From: Mucor racemosus
Taxonomy: Eukaryota > Mucoromycota > Mucoromycetes > Mucorales > Mucoraceae
Direction: 5' to 3'
DNA: 64,000 bases
NCBI GenBank assembly: GCA_027405735.1
Contig: JAPEHQ010000015.1
Coordinates: forward strand, 310,001 to 374,000
Shown in pieces: positions 34,242-46,360 of this stretch. The position numbers and the translations under genes were made by a program. Every line of letters begins with the position of its first letter. Within the stretch, counting starts at the first letter, position 1. The notes beneath the pieces were generated by a model. The model had not been told where the DNA came from. It saw only the letters and a program-made list of their open reading frames with translations, and searched no databases.

Positions 34242-35489
34242 GTTGATGATTTTGTAAGAACCTTTATATAATGATAAAAGTTTCTACAGCAGGATCTTGA
34301 TTAAAATGTTTTCTGCTATAAATTATAATTATGATATATATATATATAAATATAAAAGAAAGAAAAGAAAGAATGATTATCATAATGTGGGAGTATTTAT
34401 ACAATCCTTGATGTTTCAACAACAACAAATCAGCAATTCTTTAGCACACAACACAAAAATGAACATAACATACAAACAAATAAATGCCCCATGCTTTTTC
34501 CCGCTTCTCTAAATGTTGTTTTTTAGTAATTTTTATTCAAGGGGTCTCCTTAATTTTGTTGTTGTTTATCTTGAAACGATTTGAACTTTATTTTCATCTC
34601 GACCACTGCTACAATATGACGATAAAGTGTTATTTCTAAGCCTTTGTTTTATATGATAAGCATATAAAATATCATTTATTTTTATACATGTAGATCAATT
34701 GTTTCAAAAATCATTCATTTTCGCACATGAGATTTTTTCGTTATAATAGATGTCAAATTAGAGGTAAATTGTGGTGCCACACATTATTTTCTCATTGAAC
34801 GGCACATACACACATAAACATACGCGCGCAAATTTTATGCTTACAAAACTATTTTCATTAGTTTATAACATACTATACACAGGCATTCTTTGATTTGATA
34901 TACATACATATACACATATGCATGAATTCGAACAGCATCCAGGTGTTCAATTTCATTCAAATTCAGACTAGTTTTCATGAGATTGTTTTTGTCATTCGTT
35001 TTATAATCATTATACAAAGGCTTATTCAATAAACATATACGTATATATATGATACACAGCAATAAAAAAATAATAACATATGTTTACGTACTGTAAAACA
35101 TTACTCCCTCAAATTCTAGATCGGCAATCTTGGATGTATACATTATTAGTGCATAAAGCTATTAGATGACACTTCAATTTTTGCAGTTGCTATTGTACCC
35201 AACTAGTTTTATCGTAATACAACGTTCCTTTACTATTCTTGCATCTAAGTATACGCTGATATACATTTGAGAAGCGTACTTGAAATATTATAATAAGCAT
35301 CAAAACTTGACGTGTGAATGTAGAAGAAGACTATACCAATTATATGATTTGATCTGAAGATATTGCACCATCACTTCAGTTGATCGTTATAAAAATTGGA
35401 CACAATTCAAAATTAAGCGTTTCCTTTGAAATATCGGTGATTTCCACAATTGCTATATATCTTTGGAATCGGAGCATGGTTCCTTTTCT
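34242..35489. other. Intergenic, no supported gene
   Basis: AT-rich sequence with TA and ATAC microsatellite-like text (34331-34350, 34899-34922). No conserved coding frame or copy elsewhere was seen. It is bounded on the right by the first long inverted arm. Confidence 0.5.
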
Positions 35490-36575
35490 ATAGGTAGTTC
35501 CATATTAAACAATATATACAATATATGTTAAACACTATAAAATGGATATGGATTGGTCACATTATACTACTTATTTCTGAATTTCTTTTATATCTCACAA
35601 ACGACTCAAAAAATGGTAAAATTCATTACTTTTCCTTAAAAACTGGGCCCGACTTTTCGTTCCTCCGCAACTTTCTTTTTCACTAAATAACACCAAGAAA
35701 AAAAAGTATGCCAATGTACTTGAGATGTTCAACTTTAATTCAAAAACAAGTATCCGGAAATATCCTATTTTTTGCAGTTGGTATAACTTTTTCAATGCTA
35801 ATGTTTCAGATTTTCATAGGTATTTTACTGCTCAAAATTAAAACTTTGAACCTTCATATCTCTGCAAAAAATTAAGATATATTAACACTTTCTAATAATG
35901 AAACTTACTTGTTTTAAAGTGTTCTATTATATATTCAAGTATAAAAAAGTTCTGAACACTTTTATTTTTTTTCATTTTTTTTTACCTTTTTGTAGTAGAT
36001 TTCAAAATATTCGTTAAATTGAGCAATACTTTTTTTACATTTATGTTATCAATGATCTATCAGAATTAGGAATTACCGAATTACCAATTTAGAACATCTG
36101 TCAAACCATGATGTTCAACATGCAAGTCAAGCAAGGTCATATTCCATGCGTCTATCATCATGCTACTATTGAATCATAGAAGCATGATTCCAATATATCC
36201 ACACAATATCCAAATGCTCATTCTAATTATATTATCACTCACATTTAATACACTCATTTAATTAGTATATAAACCCCCTCTATAAGCTCATAATAAAAGG
36301 GTACTTTTTCATTTGATTAATTTTATACGATTTACCTTTCGATAAATCAATCAAGCTCGTTGAGCTCTCTCGGACCCGGTTTAGTTTTTTTCAAAATATT
36401 AATTTTTCGTGGAGATATCCTCAAAAATGCATACAAAAGAATACTTTCATTTCTACTGGATTAAACTTAGTATGTTAGGAGTTTCTTATATCCGATATCA
36501 AGACTTTGCAATTCAATACATGTCATAGTCAATAGATTGTAAGATGTAGTGATACTGTAAAAGGTGATAACCACT
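35490..36575 (-). repeat. Inverted arm 1-left (R1 copy b plus L2 remnant)
   Basis: Reverse complement of 39540-40610 apart from one solo LTR in each arm. Shared text includes 'tttttgcagttggtata', 'tatccggaaatatcctat', 'aacacttttatttttttt' and 'gagatatcctcaaaaatgca'. Both arms then carry the same junction to an L2-LTR remnant ('tttctactggattaaactta'). The arms enclose about 3 kb with a dynein fragment and R0. Confidence 0.8.
36053..36349 (+). mobile_element. Solo LTR (chromovirus-related) in arm 1-left
   Basis: 297 bp, TGATCTATCAG...GATAAATCA, with exact target duplication ATCAA on both sides (36048-36052, 36350-36354). The ends are those of the intact chromovirus LTR but the middle differs, so it is a different subfamily. 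It has a TATATAAA box and an AATAAAAG signal near the 3' end. The opposite arm lacks it. Confidence 0.9.
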
Positions 36576-37483
36576 ACGGCCGAACTATGCTTCCCATGGG
36601 TATAATAATCTGTACAGATGGGCAGAATAAAAATTTGTGTGCAGATCAGGCAGCCCAGATGAGCAGAGCGATGAGATCAAGGTTTTTTAGTCAATTTATT
36701 AAAGTATATCAATCATAATATAATTAATAACGAAGATTAATTTGAATGGTTTAAAGCAGATGTGAGTTACTCTGATTCAATAGAATTGCCTTATTGACGA
36801 GATATATCAATTTGAAATTTGGGGTTTGAAAGAGTTCTGCTCATGTTCTTCTTTCGGGGACCAAATGGAAACAACGACAACAACCTGTTTGGTAACACTT
36901 AAAGTATTTATGCTTTTGTAAATTTCTGTTTGTAACACACAAAATCTTTTTTGTTCCCTACTCTTTCCTCAGCTCTTTTATTTATGTTTAAAACTACAAC
37001 AAAAAGACCGATATTTTTTCATAAACTGAAATCATGTAGCAGGTACAAGTACATGTTTTTTCTATTGCTTATTTGGAAATAAATTATTAACAGTTAATGT
37101 CAGGGCGCGTTATAATATCTTTGTCGAACAAAAAAAAGCATCCAGGACGTAATCATTTTGTTCCATTATCTACGTTATAATCAGTGCTTTTTTAGTCTAA
37201 AGTCGATATCTACCTGGAGAAAAACTGGTGATTATAAAAGTATGTATAGTATTGACTTGATTTGAATGAATGAATAAAATCATGTTAGTCTATTTAGTTT
37301 CTCAAAAGTATTTGTTTCTATTTAGTTGCCAACAGCTAAGAAGAGGAAAACAAGGTGTTGTCTTGTATATCACTACCAACTATCAAAGGTACACAATAAT
37401 TATCACTTATTAGCTTGTTATTAATAATTGATTTTACTAATAAATCAATTTGTATAGGTCAAAAGTAAGTTTGTTTTGGTAAA
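36576..37483. other. Unassigned sequence inside inverted structure 1
   Basis: No complete gene. Starts with CCACTACGGCC text that recurs as CACTACGGTC at about 52902, possibly a DNA-transposon terminus. No coding frame was recognised before the dynein fragment. Confidence 0.35.
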
Positions 37484-37573
37484 GCATTGAATAAATTGGC
37501 TTGGGGCAAAGAGGGTGAAACGTTGGCAATAGGTCCCAGTGATCGCCATGTTTATGTTTATGATGTTGGAGGG
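37484..37573 (+). pseudogene. Dynein intermediate chain exon fragment, copy 2
   Basis: Thirty codons beginning ALNKLAWGKEGE and ending DRHVYVYDVGG, followed by a splice donor GTAAGA. This is the WD blade 'LNKLxWxxDGxxxAxGDSDGxVxVYDVG' of dynein intermediate chains, lying downstream of the segment present in copy 1. The frame is intact and the donor is retained, but the flanking exons are absent. An intron-like stretch of about 115 bp then leads into R0 exactly as in copy 3. Confidence 0.7.
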
Positions 37574-37690
37574 GTAAGACTAAAACACTTAATGTAAATC
37601 ACCTCTAGCGCAATAATTATAAAGCAAGACTATATTATCATCAAATAAACTACCACACAATATTATCATGTACAAAAATTTACAGTAATA

Positions 37691-39517
37691 AGCTTGGATC
37701 AAGTGAGTACAGCATCATTAATTCTTGAAAAAGTTCACAAGTATTATAAAATCTCTTATTTTTAAGACTTATAAGGCTTATAAGCGGAATATTAATTTTA
37801 AAAATTATTTTTGTCCAGATCACCAATTTTGACGTTTTTTAATTTTTTTTTTCTGATTTTGCAAATTTAGAGTTAATTATACTACCAATTATAAAAACAA
37901 AAAATATACACATATACAAACTGTAGCGCTCTATTTGCTCAATAAAAAATAACCAACATTTTTATTGCAAAATCTTACATGAAAATCCTTTAATCAAAAA
38001 ACCGTTTTTTGGCCAAAAGTACAAATTTTCATTATATAATCTCTTATATTAAGCTTTTATAAAGTGTGTATTAGCTATATCTACAATTTTCTCTCACAAT
38101 GTAGTATATTTAAACGTTGATTTTGGTATCAAAATTTGATTTTTCTGTTTTTTGATAAAAATCATGAGTGTTGGTAAGGGTAAAATGAGCCCCGAAAATG
38201 TCCGCTACAAAGTCTGAATTTTCAGACCTTACGTGGTTATATATATGGAAAGTTAAAAAAGAAACGCTTTTTTATTTAAAACTTAGATATACCATAGTAT
38301 AAGAGACTTAGTCGTTCAATCTTACTATGCTCAATTACGGCGTTGCTCTACGGGCTCGCTTTTACAATTTTTTAATGAATTTACAGTATGATATGACTGA
38401 CAGTTTTTTTGGTAGAAAAATGTAGGTTTATTATGATGTAGGTTTATGAACCGCCATTAGTCTGCCATTATTCAACAAAAAAGAAAACCAATCCATTTTT
38501 AATTGGGAATTCTGATGTTTTGATTGAGCTGTCCCCTTTTTTAAAAAACACGTTTTGTAGTATATTCTTAAAATCAGAACTACAATATTCTAATATAGAC
38601 AGATCTAGCAAGTTCCATTATTATTCAGGAGCTTGTTCCTGTTATTTAGGAACTAGCGTTGGTGTCGAGCCGGGTTTTGCTAGCCAAATTTACTAGTACA
38701 AGCTTGGCTCGACAACATCCCTATTAGAAATAACTGACAATAAAACATGGCTTATTATAATAATATTACCACTGAAATGTACCATGTTACATTCAGACAC
38801 ATTTATCAATTAATACAATAATTTCTACTGCTACTGTAGTACTTAACTAAGATATTATTTCCCCACACAATAATAATTAAACGTTATCTTATATAAGACT
38901 ATGCTCTAATAATATCCAAATAGAGATGACATGAATGTAGCAGTAAATACAAAAAGTATTAATAATTTAACGAGCAATAAGTTGAACCATAAAAATAAAA
39001 CAAATCAATTCATAAAATAAATCGAAGAAATACATACAGTATAGACCAAAGTAACGATTGTTCTATGCGGGTTAACATTAATAAATATGCCAAAAAGCAA
39101 GCATTAAAGTACTGTCTTGATTGTGTAAATCATGAAGCTCAACATAAACCTTAAATTAACGGACAAATTAATTGATTTACCAAAATAATAAGCATATAAA
39201 TATTGCATGAATACAATTTAATTATGCTTCTATTACTTAATAGTAGCATAATGATAAACATATGGAATGCGGCATTGTTTGATTTGTATATGAAACATCA
39301 TGCTTTGACAGGTGTTCTAAATCGGTAATTCGGTTATTCCTAATTAATTCTAGTATATAGTGTTCCTGACAGTTATGGTGCAGCTCCCAGACACAATGCA
39401 TCACAACATCACAACTAGTACAAATAGAGTAGAAATATAGACTTATCGCACACTATCTATATTTTGAATATAGAAGAATTTAAGCTGTATTTTTTCAAAG
39501 CTTTTTTTTATTTTAAA
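37691..39517 (+). repeat. R0 dispersed repeat, copy 2
   Basis: Collinear with 13988-15809 with scattered substitutions and small indels. It ends at the same L2 LTR insertion point (TTTTATTTTAAA before TGTTGT). Confidence 0.85.
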
Positions 39518-39657
39518 TGTTGTATGCCACCTAGTATCATACATTATTACCTTCTACAGTATCAATGCATCCTACAATCTATTGACTATGACATGTATTG
39601 AAGTGCAAAGTCTTGATATCGGATATAAGAAACTCCTAGCATACTAAGTTTAATCCA
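39518..39657 (+). mobile_element. Truncated L2 LTR at the shared insertion point
   Basis: The first about 140 bp of the L2 LTR (TGTTGTATGCC...), cut where the R1 module begins ('ccagtagaaatgaa'). It sits at the same place in R0 as the complete solo LTR of copy 1. Confidence 0.8.
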
Positions 39658-40610
39658 GTAGAAATGAATGCACTCTTTTGTATGCATTTTTGAGGATATC
39701 TCCACAAAAAATTAATATTTTGAAAAAAACTAAACCGGGCCCGAGAGAGCTCAAAAAGCTTGATAATATAAATGTAAAAAAAGCGTTGCTCATTTCAACA
39801 AATATTTTGAAATCTACTACAAAGGTAAATGATTTATCAAAACATGTTTAGGTTAAATAAAATTAGAAATTTAATCAAGTAAAGAGATATCGTTTATTGG
39901 AATGAAATTAATAGGGTTTATATACTATTTGATTTGGGGAATTAATGGTGTGATAAGGTAGTTTAGATGTTATTTAATAGTAATGTGCCATGTTGGTATA
40001 TCATGTTGGAATATCGCACTGGCGTATTATGCTTTTGTACCATGCTTCTATACCATGCTTCTATACCATGCTTTTAGGAGCATTGTATAGTTAATATTTA
40101 ATTAAGTAACTTCCGGTTCCGGATCTGTTATTGTTTACTTTTTTGGATTTGACATGATCCGGTTTAAAAATGATACATCAGTCAAAAAAAAAAGAAAAAA
40201 TAAAAGTGTTCAGAACTTTTCATACTTGAATATATTATAGAACACTTTAAAACAAGTAAGTTTCATTATTAAAAAGTGTTAATATATCTTAATTTTTTAC
40301 AGAGATATGAAGGTTCAAAGTTTTAATTTTGAGCAGTAAAATACCTATGAAAATCTGAAACATTAGCATTGAAAAAGTTATACCAACTGCAAAAAATAGG
40401 ATATTTCCGGATACTTGTTTTTGAATTAAAGTTGAACATCTCAAGTACATTGGCATACTTTTTTTTCTTGGTGTTATTTAGTGAAAAAGAAAGTTGCGAA
40501 GGAACGAAAAGTCAGACCCAGCTTTTAAGGGAACAGCAGTGTTTTTGAGCTTTGCGTGAGTAATAAAATAAATGTAGGAACAGGTAGCATAGTATAACCA
40601 ATATATACAC
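39540..40610 (+). repeat. Inverted arm 1-right (R1 copy c plus L2 remnant)
   Basis: Counterpart of 35490-36575 in opposite orientation. Shared R1 landmarks run from 'tttttgaggatatctccac' to 'tttttgcagttggtata' on the other strand. It is interrupted by the solo LTR 39830-40180, at a site that is unbroken in the left arm. Confidence 0.8.
39830..40180 (-). mobile_element. Solo LTR L3 in arm 1-right
   Basis: 351 bp, TGATTTATC...GATACATCA on the plus strand, so TGATGTATC...GATAAATCA in sense orientation. It is flanked by GTAAA and GTCAA, a 5-bp duplication with one change. It contains a short tandem 'accatgcttctat' repeat (about 40050-40075). A relative without this repeat lies at 52583-52881. 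Confidence 0.85.
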
Positions 40611-41289
40611 ATTTTACTGTTCGTAATGTATTATTCAAACCATTTTGAGTATGAGATCGGTCATAAAACCGTAGGCGACACTTGCGGATTTTGAAGATTA
40701 GCAACATTGATGATCAACTTTTTTATTAAATACAACTTTTCTCATTTTAAGGTTTTGAGCGCAATTATATACTGTGAGAAAAATTAATCAAACAAACAAT
40801 ATCCCCCAAAAAAAAATGTAACTCAAGCAAGCTAAGGCGAAATATTAACTCGCTCGCCCACAGGCACGCTGCTTAATTGTTATCACTAATTTATCAAGAA
40901 GTTATGTCAAGCATTTCATGTTTCATTTATGCAAAATCTTACCGCATTCCTTATGCAAATACTACAAAAAAATTATCCTATTATCTCGTAGATTTATCTG
41001 TCCCTTTATTTTTATGTATCCACTAATAAATATCTAGTACAAGTAAGAATACCAACCCCTAATCGTTCAGTGTTTACCAGTTTATAATAACAAGAATAAT
41101 ATCTATAAACGTATTATTTACCTTTCTTATTAGTTCAAAATTACAGATTATCACACAAGAGGTTTAGATGCTATATTAAGTTTATTCATAGGGTTAATAT
41201 TGTAATAATTAAAGAGTGTATATACAAATGTGTAGTTATATGTATAAGTAATGCCATACTTGATGAATACGTAAATTGACCAGCAAAGT
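40611..41289. other. Intergenic; degenerate L6 repeat
   Basis: About 40895-41060 is a diverged reverse copy of the repeat at 49664-49947 ('tgcaaaatcttaccgcattcctta'-type text, shortened here). No gene is seen. The last 60 bp form the 3' flank of the seven-TM gene. Confidence 0.4.
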
Positions 41290-42916
41290 TTATAGTACGT
41301 CGTTATTTGCACTACTGTTAGCGTCAGTTCGAAAAGGAGGAGGAGGAGTACGCACTCTGCCTATTGTGGCATTGTACTTTTGTTGTTCTTGTTCTACTTT
41401 TGTGAATCTACTACCATTGTTGCTTATACTAATGCTATCTTTTTCGTCTAATAAAAGAACATCCATCGAATCTTCTGGGCGCTTGATTATATTGAAAGAA
41501 AAACGAATATCGTCATCCAATTGAGATGAGCTTGTTACGAAATTGCTTTGTGTTGATTTGCCCCTGGATAAAAGTCCAAGCTCAAAAGATGTCAGTTTAC
41601 GGCTATTATTTGTAAAATTGCCGCCAAGTTGATCTTGCGACATACGAGAGTCAGATGAAGAACCAAAAGATAGATGGCCTAGTTGAGCAGCAATCTCAGG
41701 ACTACAAAATAAAGTTAATTAAGCTATATCAAAGTGTATCAATGCCGTAGAAAGCTTACTTGATCAAAACAGCGACTTCTACAAAGAAAGTGGCAATTGG
41801 ACCAGCAAAAAGCCAAACAGCAGCGACAACCATATTTGTTACTTGGTTTGTCATGACAGCATCACGGCATGCACTGTATAATCCTACAAGAAATGCAAAA
41901 ATCCACATACATGATGTGCCTACGACAACGATGATTCTAACTTTCAGGGCACCGGTTTTAATCTTGTTGATATTAACTCTTAATTCAGATTATACTAGTA
42001 AATGTTTGTCTAGTAAGCGCATTAAGCGGACACCTGCAAATAGTAAGAGTGTACCCAAGTAACCGCAATAAAATGTCCAAAAATAGTACTGTGCCATAGT
42101 TAATTTGGATGCCATTTCATCATTACCTCGGACGGCATAGATACCAGCAGCAATAGCGCAGCTAGTATTGGTCAAGAAAGGGAATGTCATGGTCACTAAG
42201 CAAAGCACATTGACTGCAGTATGTGATTTCACCCAATTACTGTATATCACTTTGCTGCTCTAAACAACAGTAAAAAAGATTTAATGGGCTTTAAAACGAA
42301 ATATCATTAGTGTAGTTTACCTCTGATAATGTGTATGCGACTCCAAACAAATAGCAAACAAAGCAACCATAACCAAATTGGAAGGCAATTTCGAACATGA
42401 CTTTAGGCGTATATACACAAGATCAAAAGCAGAAGATTATCAATAACCAATAAACTCATAACTGAAAATGGTAGTAATGTGTAACACATCACAAAATAAA
42501 AAACCTACATGATCTGAAGACTGGATTGGGAATGGCATTGGTCAACATGAGTATAGCGTGAATCATTTGCACTGTTTAAATGCATGAATTAGTATTTTTA
42601 TATATAAATATGCATGCAATAATTAATTACATAAATTAAATATTATTCCAAATAATCCCATAGACTCTATAGGTTTTGGTCGAGGAAATCCATTTCTCAT
42701 TTCAAATATTTTTTGATTTCTGTAATTTAGTCGAAAATACAACACAATAATAGCTACCAAGGCAAGAAGGCCAGACACAACTGCTGTAACTGTATAAAGT
42801 ATTTTCGCTAAATATGTTTCTTCACAATCATATATCGTGTATCGCCAATCGCAATGACATTCTCCAAATTCATCGCAAACTCTCCAAAATGTTGACTGTT
42901 GCTGCTGATCACTCAT
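41290..42916 (-). CDS. Seven-TM receptor-like protein interrupted by an in-frame TAA
   Basis: Five exons, 42916-42631, 42571-42509, 42400-42321, 42259-41760 and 41701-41290, give 446 codons. All junctions are GT-AG and in phase. A short outer N-terminus holds CDEFGECHCDW...C. Seven hydrophobic helices follow, including VSGLLALVAIIVLYF, FGYGCFVCYLFGVAY, LCLVTMTFPFLTN, FWTFYCGYLGTLLLF, VVVGTSCMWIFAFLVGLY and VVAAVWLFAGPIATFFVEV. The Ser-rich tail has a PPPPF motif. This layout is GPCR-like, but no named family was recognised. Codon 233 (41990-41992) is TAA, between helices 5 and 6, and the frame continues perfectly for 213 more codons. It is therefore a fresh nonsense allele, a base-call error or readthrough. 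Confidence 0.75.
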
Positions 42917-45900
42917 GTAAAATGATATGAAAATATTTACAATGCAATTTTATTTTATTTTTTTTTAAAAAAAAAAGAAAGATCAAAAGAGTAGAGAAAA
43001 TCAGAAAACAAAGAAATGCAAATGAGAAATCTACAAAAATTATAATGCTCTAAAATATTCATGAGAGACACAAGCGTTGCACATAGAAAGTGTTAGTCAA
43101 AGAACTTGGTTATACGTACAAATCGTGTGTGAAATTCTCTCACCATTATTACCATATATAAAAAATTAATGTGGGGAAGGAAGACGTTTTTTCCACAAAA
43201 AAGTCTTGGATACATCAGTGTGGTATATACCTCAATTTGAGATTTATTCAAGCTAGTTAATGAACACTATTATTACTATTTTTCGGTTGCTTTTGTTGAT
43301 TTTGGAATTTTAACAGAGTCAGCTCAGCTCAATAAGAGCGCCAAGATTCAAGCATCAAATATGATCTGTTACCACTGATTCAAAATATGACAGCAGGACA
43401 TTTCATCCGGCGCTGATGTGTGAAGAACATCTTCCTTCATCCTCACCGTCATATCCAACTATCCAACTGTTAATGTTACTTCGCATGTGGATTTCTAATG
43501 AGAAATGCCGTATTCATTTACGGAATTTTATAATTTTGAATCAGTTACCAATTCAACGTACATCTTATCGAACACATGTAGAGATCCAATGAAACTAATA
43601 GTGTGTTTCAAATTTCATGTATACATTGTGCTTGATTATGCTTTGAACATATGAAATCAAATGTTCGGTAATACCGATAAGTAGTCATCATTCACAAAAT
43701 ACCTTTGCAATTACTTGGCATCAATGCTATATTTCATATATTCATAATACTGGAAATTACATTTTTCTTTCAAAACAACAGAATTACACCCGATGATGAC
43801 GCTATTATAATTTTGGAATGTTGCTCAATATTAACCATAATGTTAATTCTTTGACCATCTTATGAGTCGTTATGTAAAACATCTCTAACTATGTAAGCGA
43901 TATTCGAACATATTTATTAGTAAATCTGAATTTATCTACGTTTCATTATGTAAGAATACTTGCTGTTTATAGTTAAAATCTTCTAACAAATGCGCGAAAA
44001 GCTAGAATGATAAGTGGCTTTTACATAAATATAACATTGGGTGCACAACCCCCAACATTATTTGCTTATAGAGCATTGTTTTTTTTTCTCAGGAACGACG
44101 AGATCAGCCTTTACAATTAAATTTGTAGACATACATTTCCCAATTAATAGAGGGCTGAATTACTATGCAGTGCATATTGAATGTGACATAAAACGTCTTA
44201 GACTTAACTGACCAAGTAATAAAACTGCTAAAACTATCCCTGGTTTCTATGATTGACATGAATATTTGTTGCCATGCTTATTTTACCCCTGATTGCTATC
44301 CTTGGACTTTAATTTTTAGCTGTCAAATATATGTTTTCATAGCAACCACTTTAAGTTGTATTGTATTCGTTTTAGAATATGAACAAGAGCCACAATTTTC
44401 AATGTAAATTGATTTTATACTCAAATCAAGAAACCTTTTTTTCTCATATTAAACTTCTATTTCGTGTAACTACAAATTTTCCCTTAAAAAAGTGTATAAA
44501 TAAACTTCACATGAATACGAAGAGATCCTGGGAAAAAATACAGTTTTGTGGTTGCATATTTGTAAAGACAATTGTGAGATAAAGCAGAGATAAAAACTGT
44601 ATATGTGTATCAAGAGTATATAAAGGTCGACATCATTACTTTTTGCATCCATTCGTGGGTTATACACATTATTCGTAAACAGTTATATGATGTAACTGTA
44701 CGATTAAGCATTTTATCATTGGCCAGTAATCTGTTCAACTCTTAAACAATATTAAGGAAATCCTTTTTTTGCTACTATCAACTGAGTGAATACCCGTAAT
44801 TTTGAAAAGGAGATCCTTCTATTTTTCCGGATTTGCCCTGATAAATAAAAATATAATATAGTAAGGCTGTACAATAGTTTTGCAGATGAGTAAGATTAAA
44901 TAATTCATCCTGAACATGCTAATCGACAGAAAATTTCAGAAACTCTAACGAGGGCAATTTCCATTGATCTACCTACAAAGCTTTTTCTGTAAATTGAATC
45001 CAAAGTATACACCCTACACTTTATCGATCAATTACAAATTCAGGAACATATTGCATCTAATACATTTTACATGATAGAAGGTGGGAATATTTTCATATGC
45101 TTTACACTGGCTTTTAATCAAAAGCAAGTTGTCTTAATTTGCTTTTTTAGTCCTCCCCCTCCCCCCAATAAATCGAAATGAAAAAAAAGCGTGTATTTTT
45201 TTTATACATTGGCTTTTTTCCCAAGCTCTTGTATTATTACGTCTTTATCCTCAACATTTGATGTTTACTTTATTTCTAAACATAAAGCAATGATATTTAA
45301 TTAATAGATATATAATAAAACATTGTTGTGAATCTTAATAAAATTCAAAGCGTTTGATTGGTAACAAAAACCTTCATTTTCACTAGATTTTCCCGCTATA
45401 AACTGAGAAGAGATACGGTACATGTCAACCATGATATCAAACAGTTGAAATAAAATCTTCAGCACAAAGCACAAGAATATATCATCTAAAACTTAACCTA
45501 CAGTTCGGAGCATACAATCAAATGCAAAACAAATAAAAACCCCACATTTAAACACATTTTATTTCGTGATGCCCCTGATTAAGAAACCCCCCCTTGAATA
45601 TTTCATCAATGTTCAATTGAATAAACGTTAATTTACAAAATGTTTTCTTTGCTGCTTTTGTTGATTACTACCACAACGGAGTTGATAGTAATTATACAAT
45701 ATCCATTATTAATTCAGAATGAGTTTATAAATCGAAAATGAAGAAATGTAGTTAGAATGTACCATTTATCAACCGAAAAAGGCGACTATCTAATAACAAA
45801 AATCGAGCACGAAATCAACATGTATTCACGCTGTATACGCGATTACATTAAACTAACCTGCTCTGTTTGCTTGTCGCATATATGATTGATATTTAACAAC

Positions 45901-46360
45901 GGGACAACCCGGGCTTGTGATGTGACAAGCCATCAGTGTACAATGATTTTAGACCTTCTAGCTTTTAAATATTAAAAAAGACCCTGATGTTTGGTGCCTT
46001 TTTAGCGATGACATGAATGTAATTTTCTTCAACATTTATCAGTTGAATCTTGAGGATAAATTTTTGAACGATGTTTAATACTGATTTGATACTAAATATT
46101 GTTGAAATTCTTGCGGATGTTATAAGATTTCTTCGGGTGACTAAGTCTTTTCTTTAATTTATTCCGTACTTACCCGCTTTTTTGTTTGGAGAAACAGTGA
46201 AGAAGTGTAAAGGAAATGAAATAGCGATTGAAATGAACTTGTTAGTGGGTCCTAACCTTTTTCGCCCCCCCTTCATTTTCCCTTAAAACTAATTTAGTTG
46301 TTTCCCTTTTCCTTTCTTCTCTTTTCTTATTATTTATTTAATTATTATTTATTCATAACA
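42917..46360. other. 3.4-kb intergenic region, no gene recognised
   Basis: Unique AT-rich sequence with no copy elsewhere in the window, no long frame and no splice-linked coding blocks that I can see. The frames at 44379-44582 and 44470-44667 overlap on opposite strands and lack motifs. A pyrimidine-rich stretch (46261-46330) precedes the succinyl-CoA ligase start, as in other strong promoters here. Confidence 0.5.
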
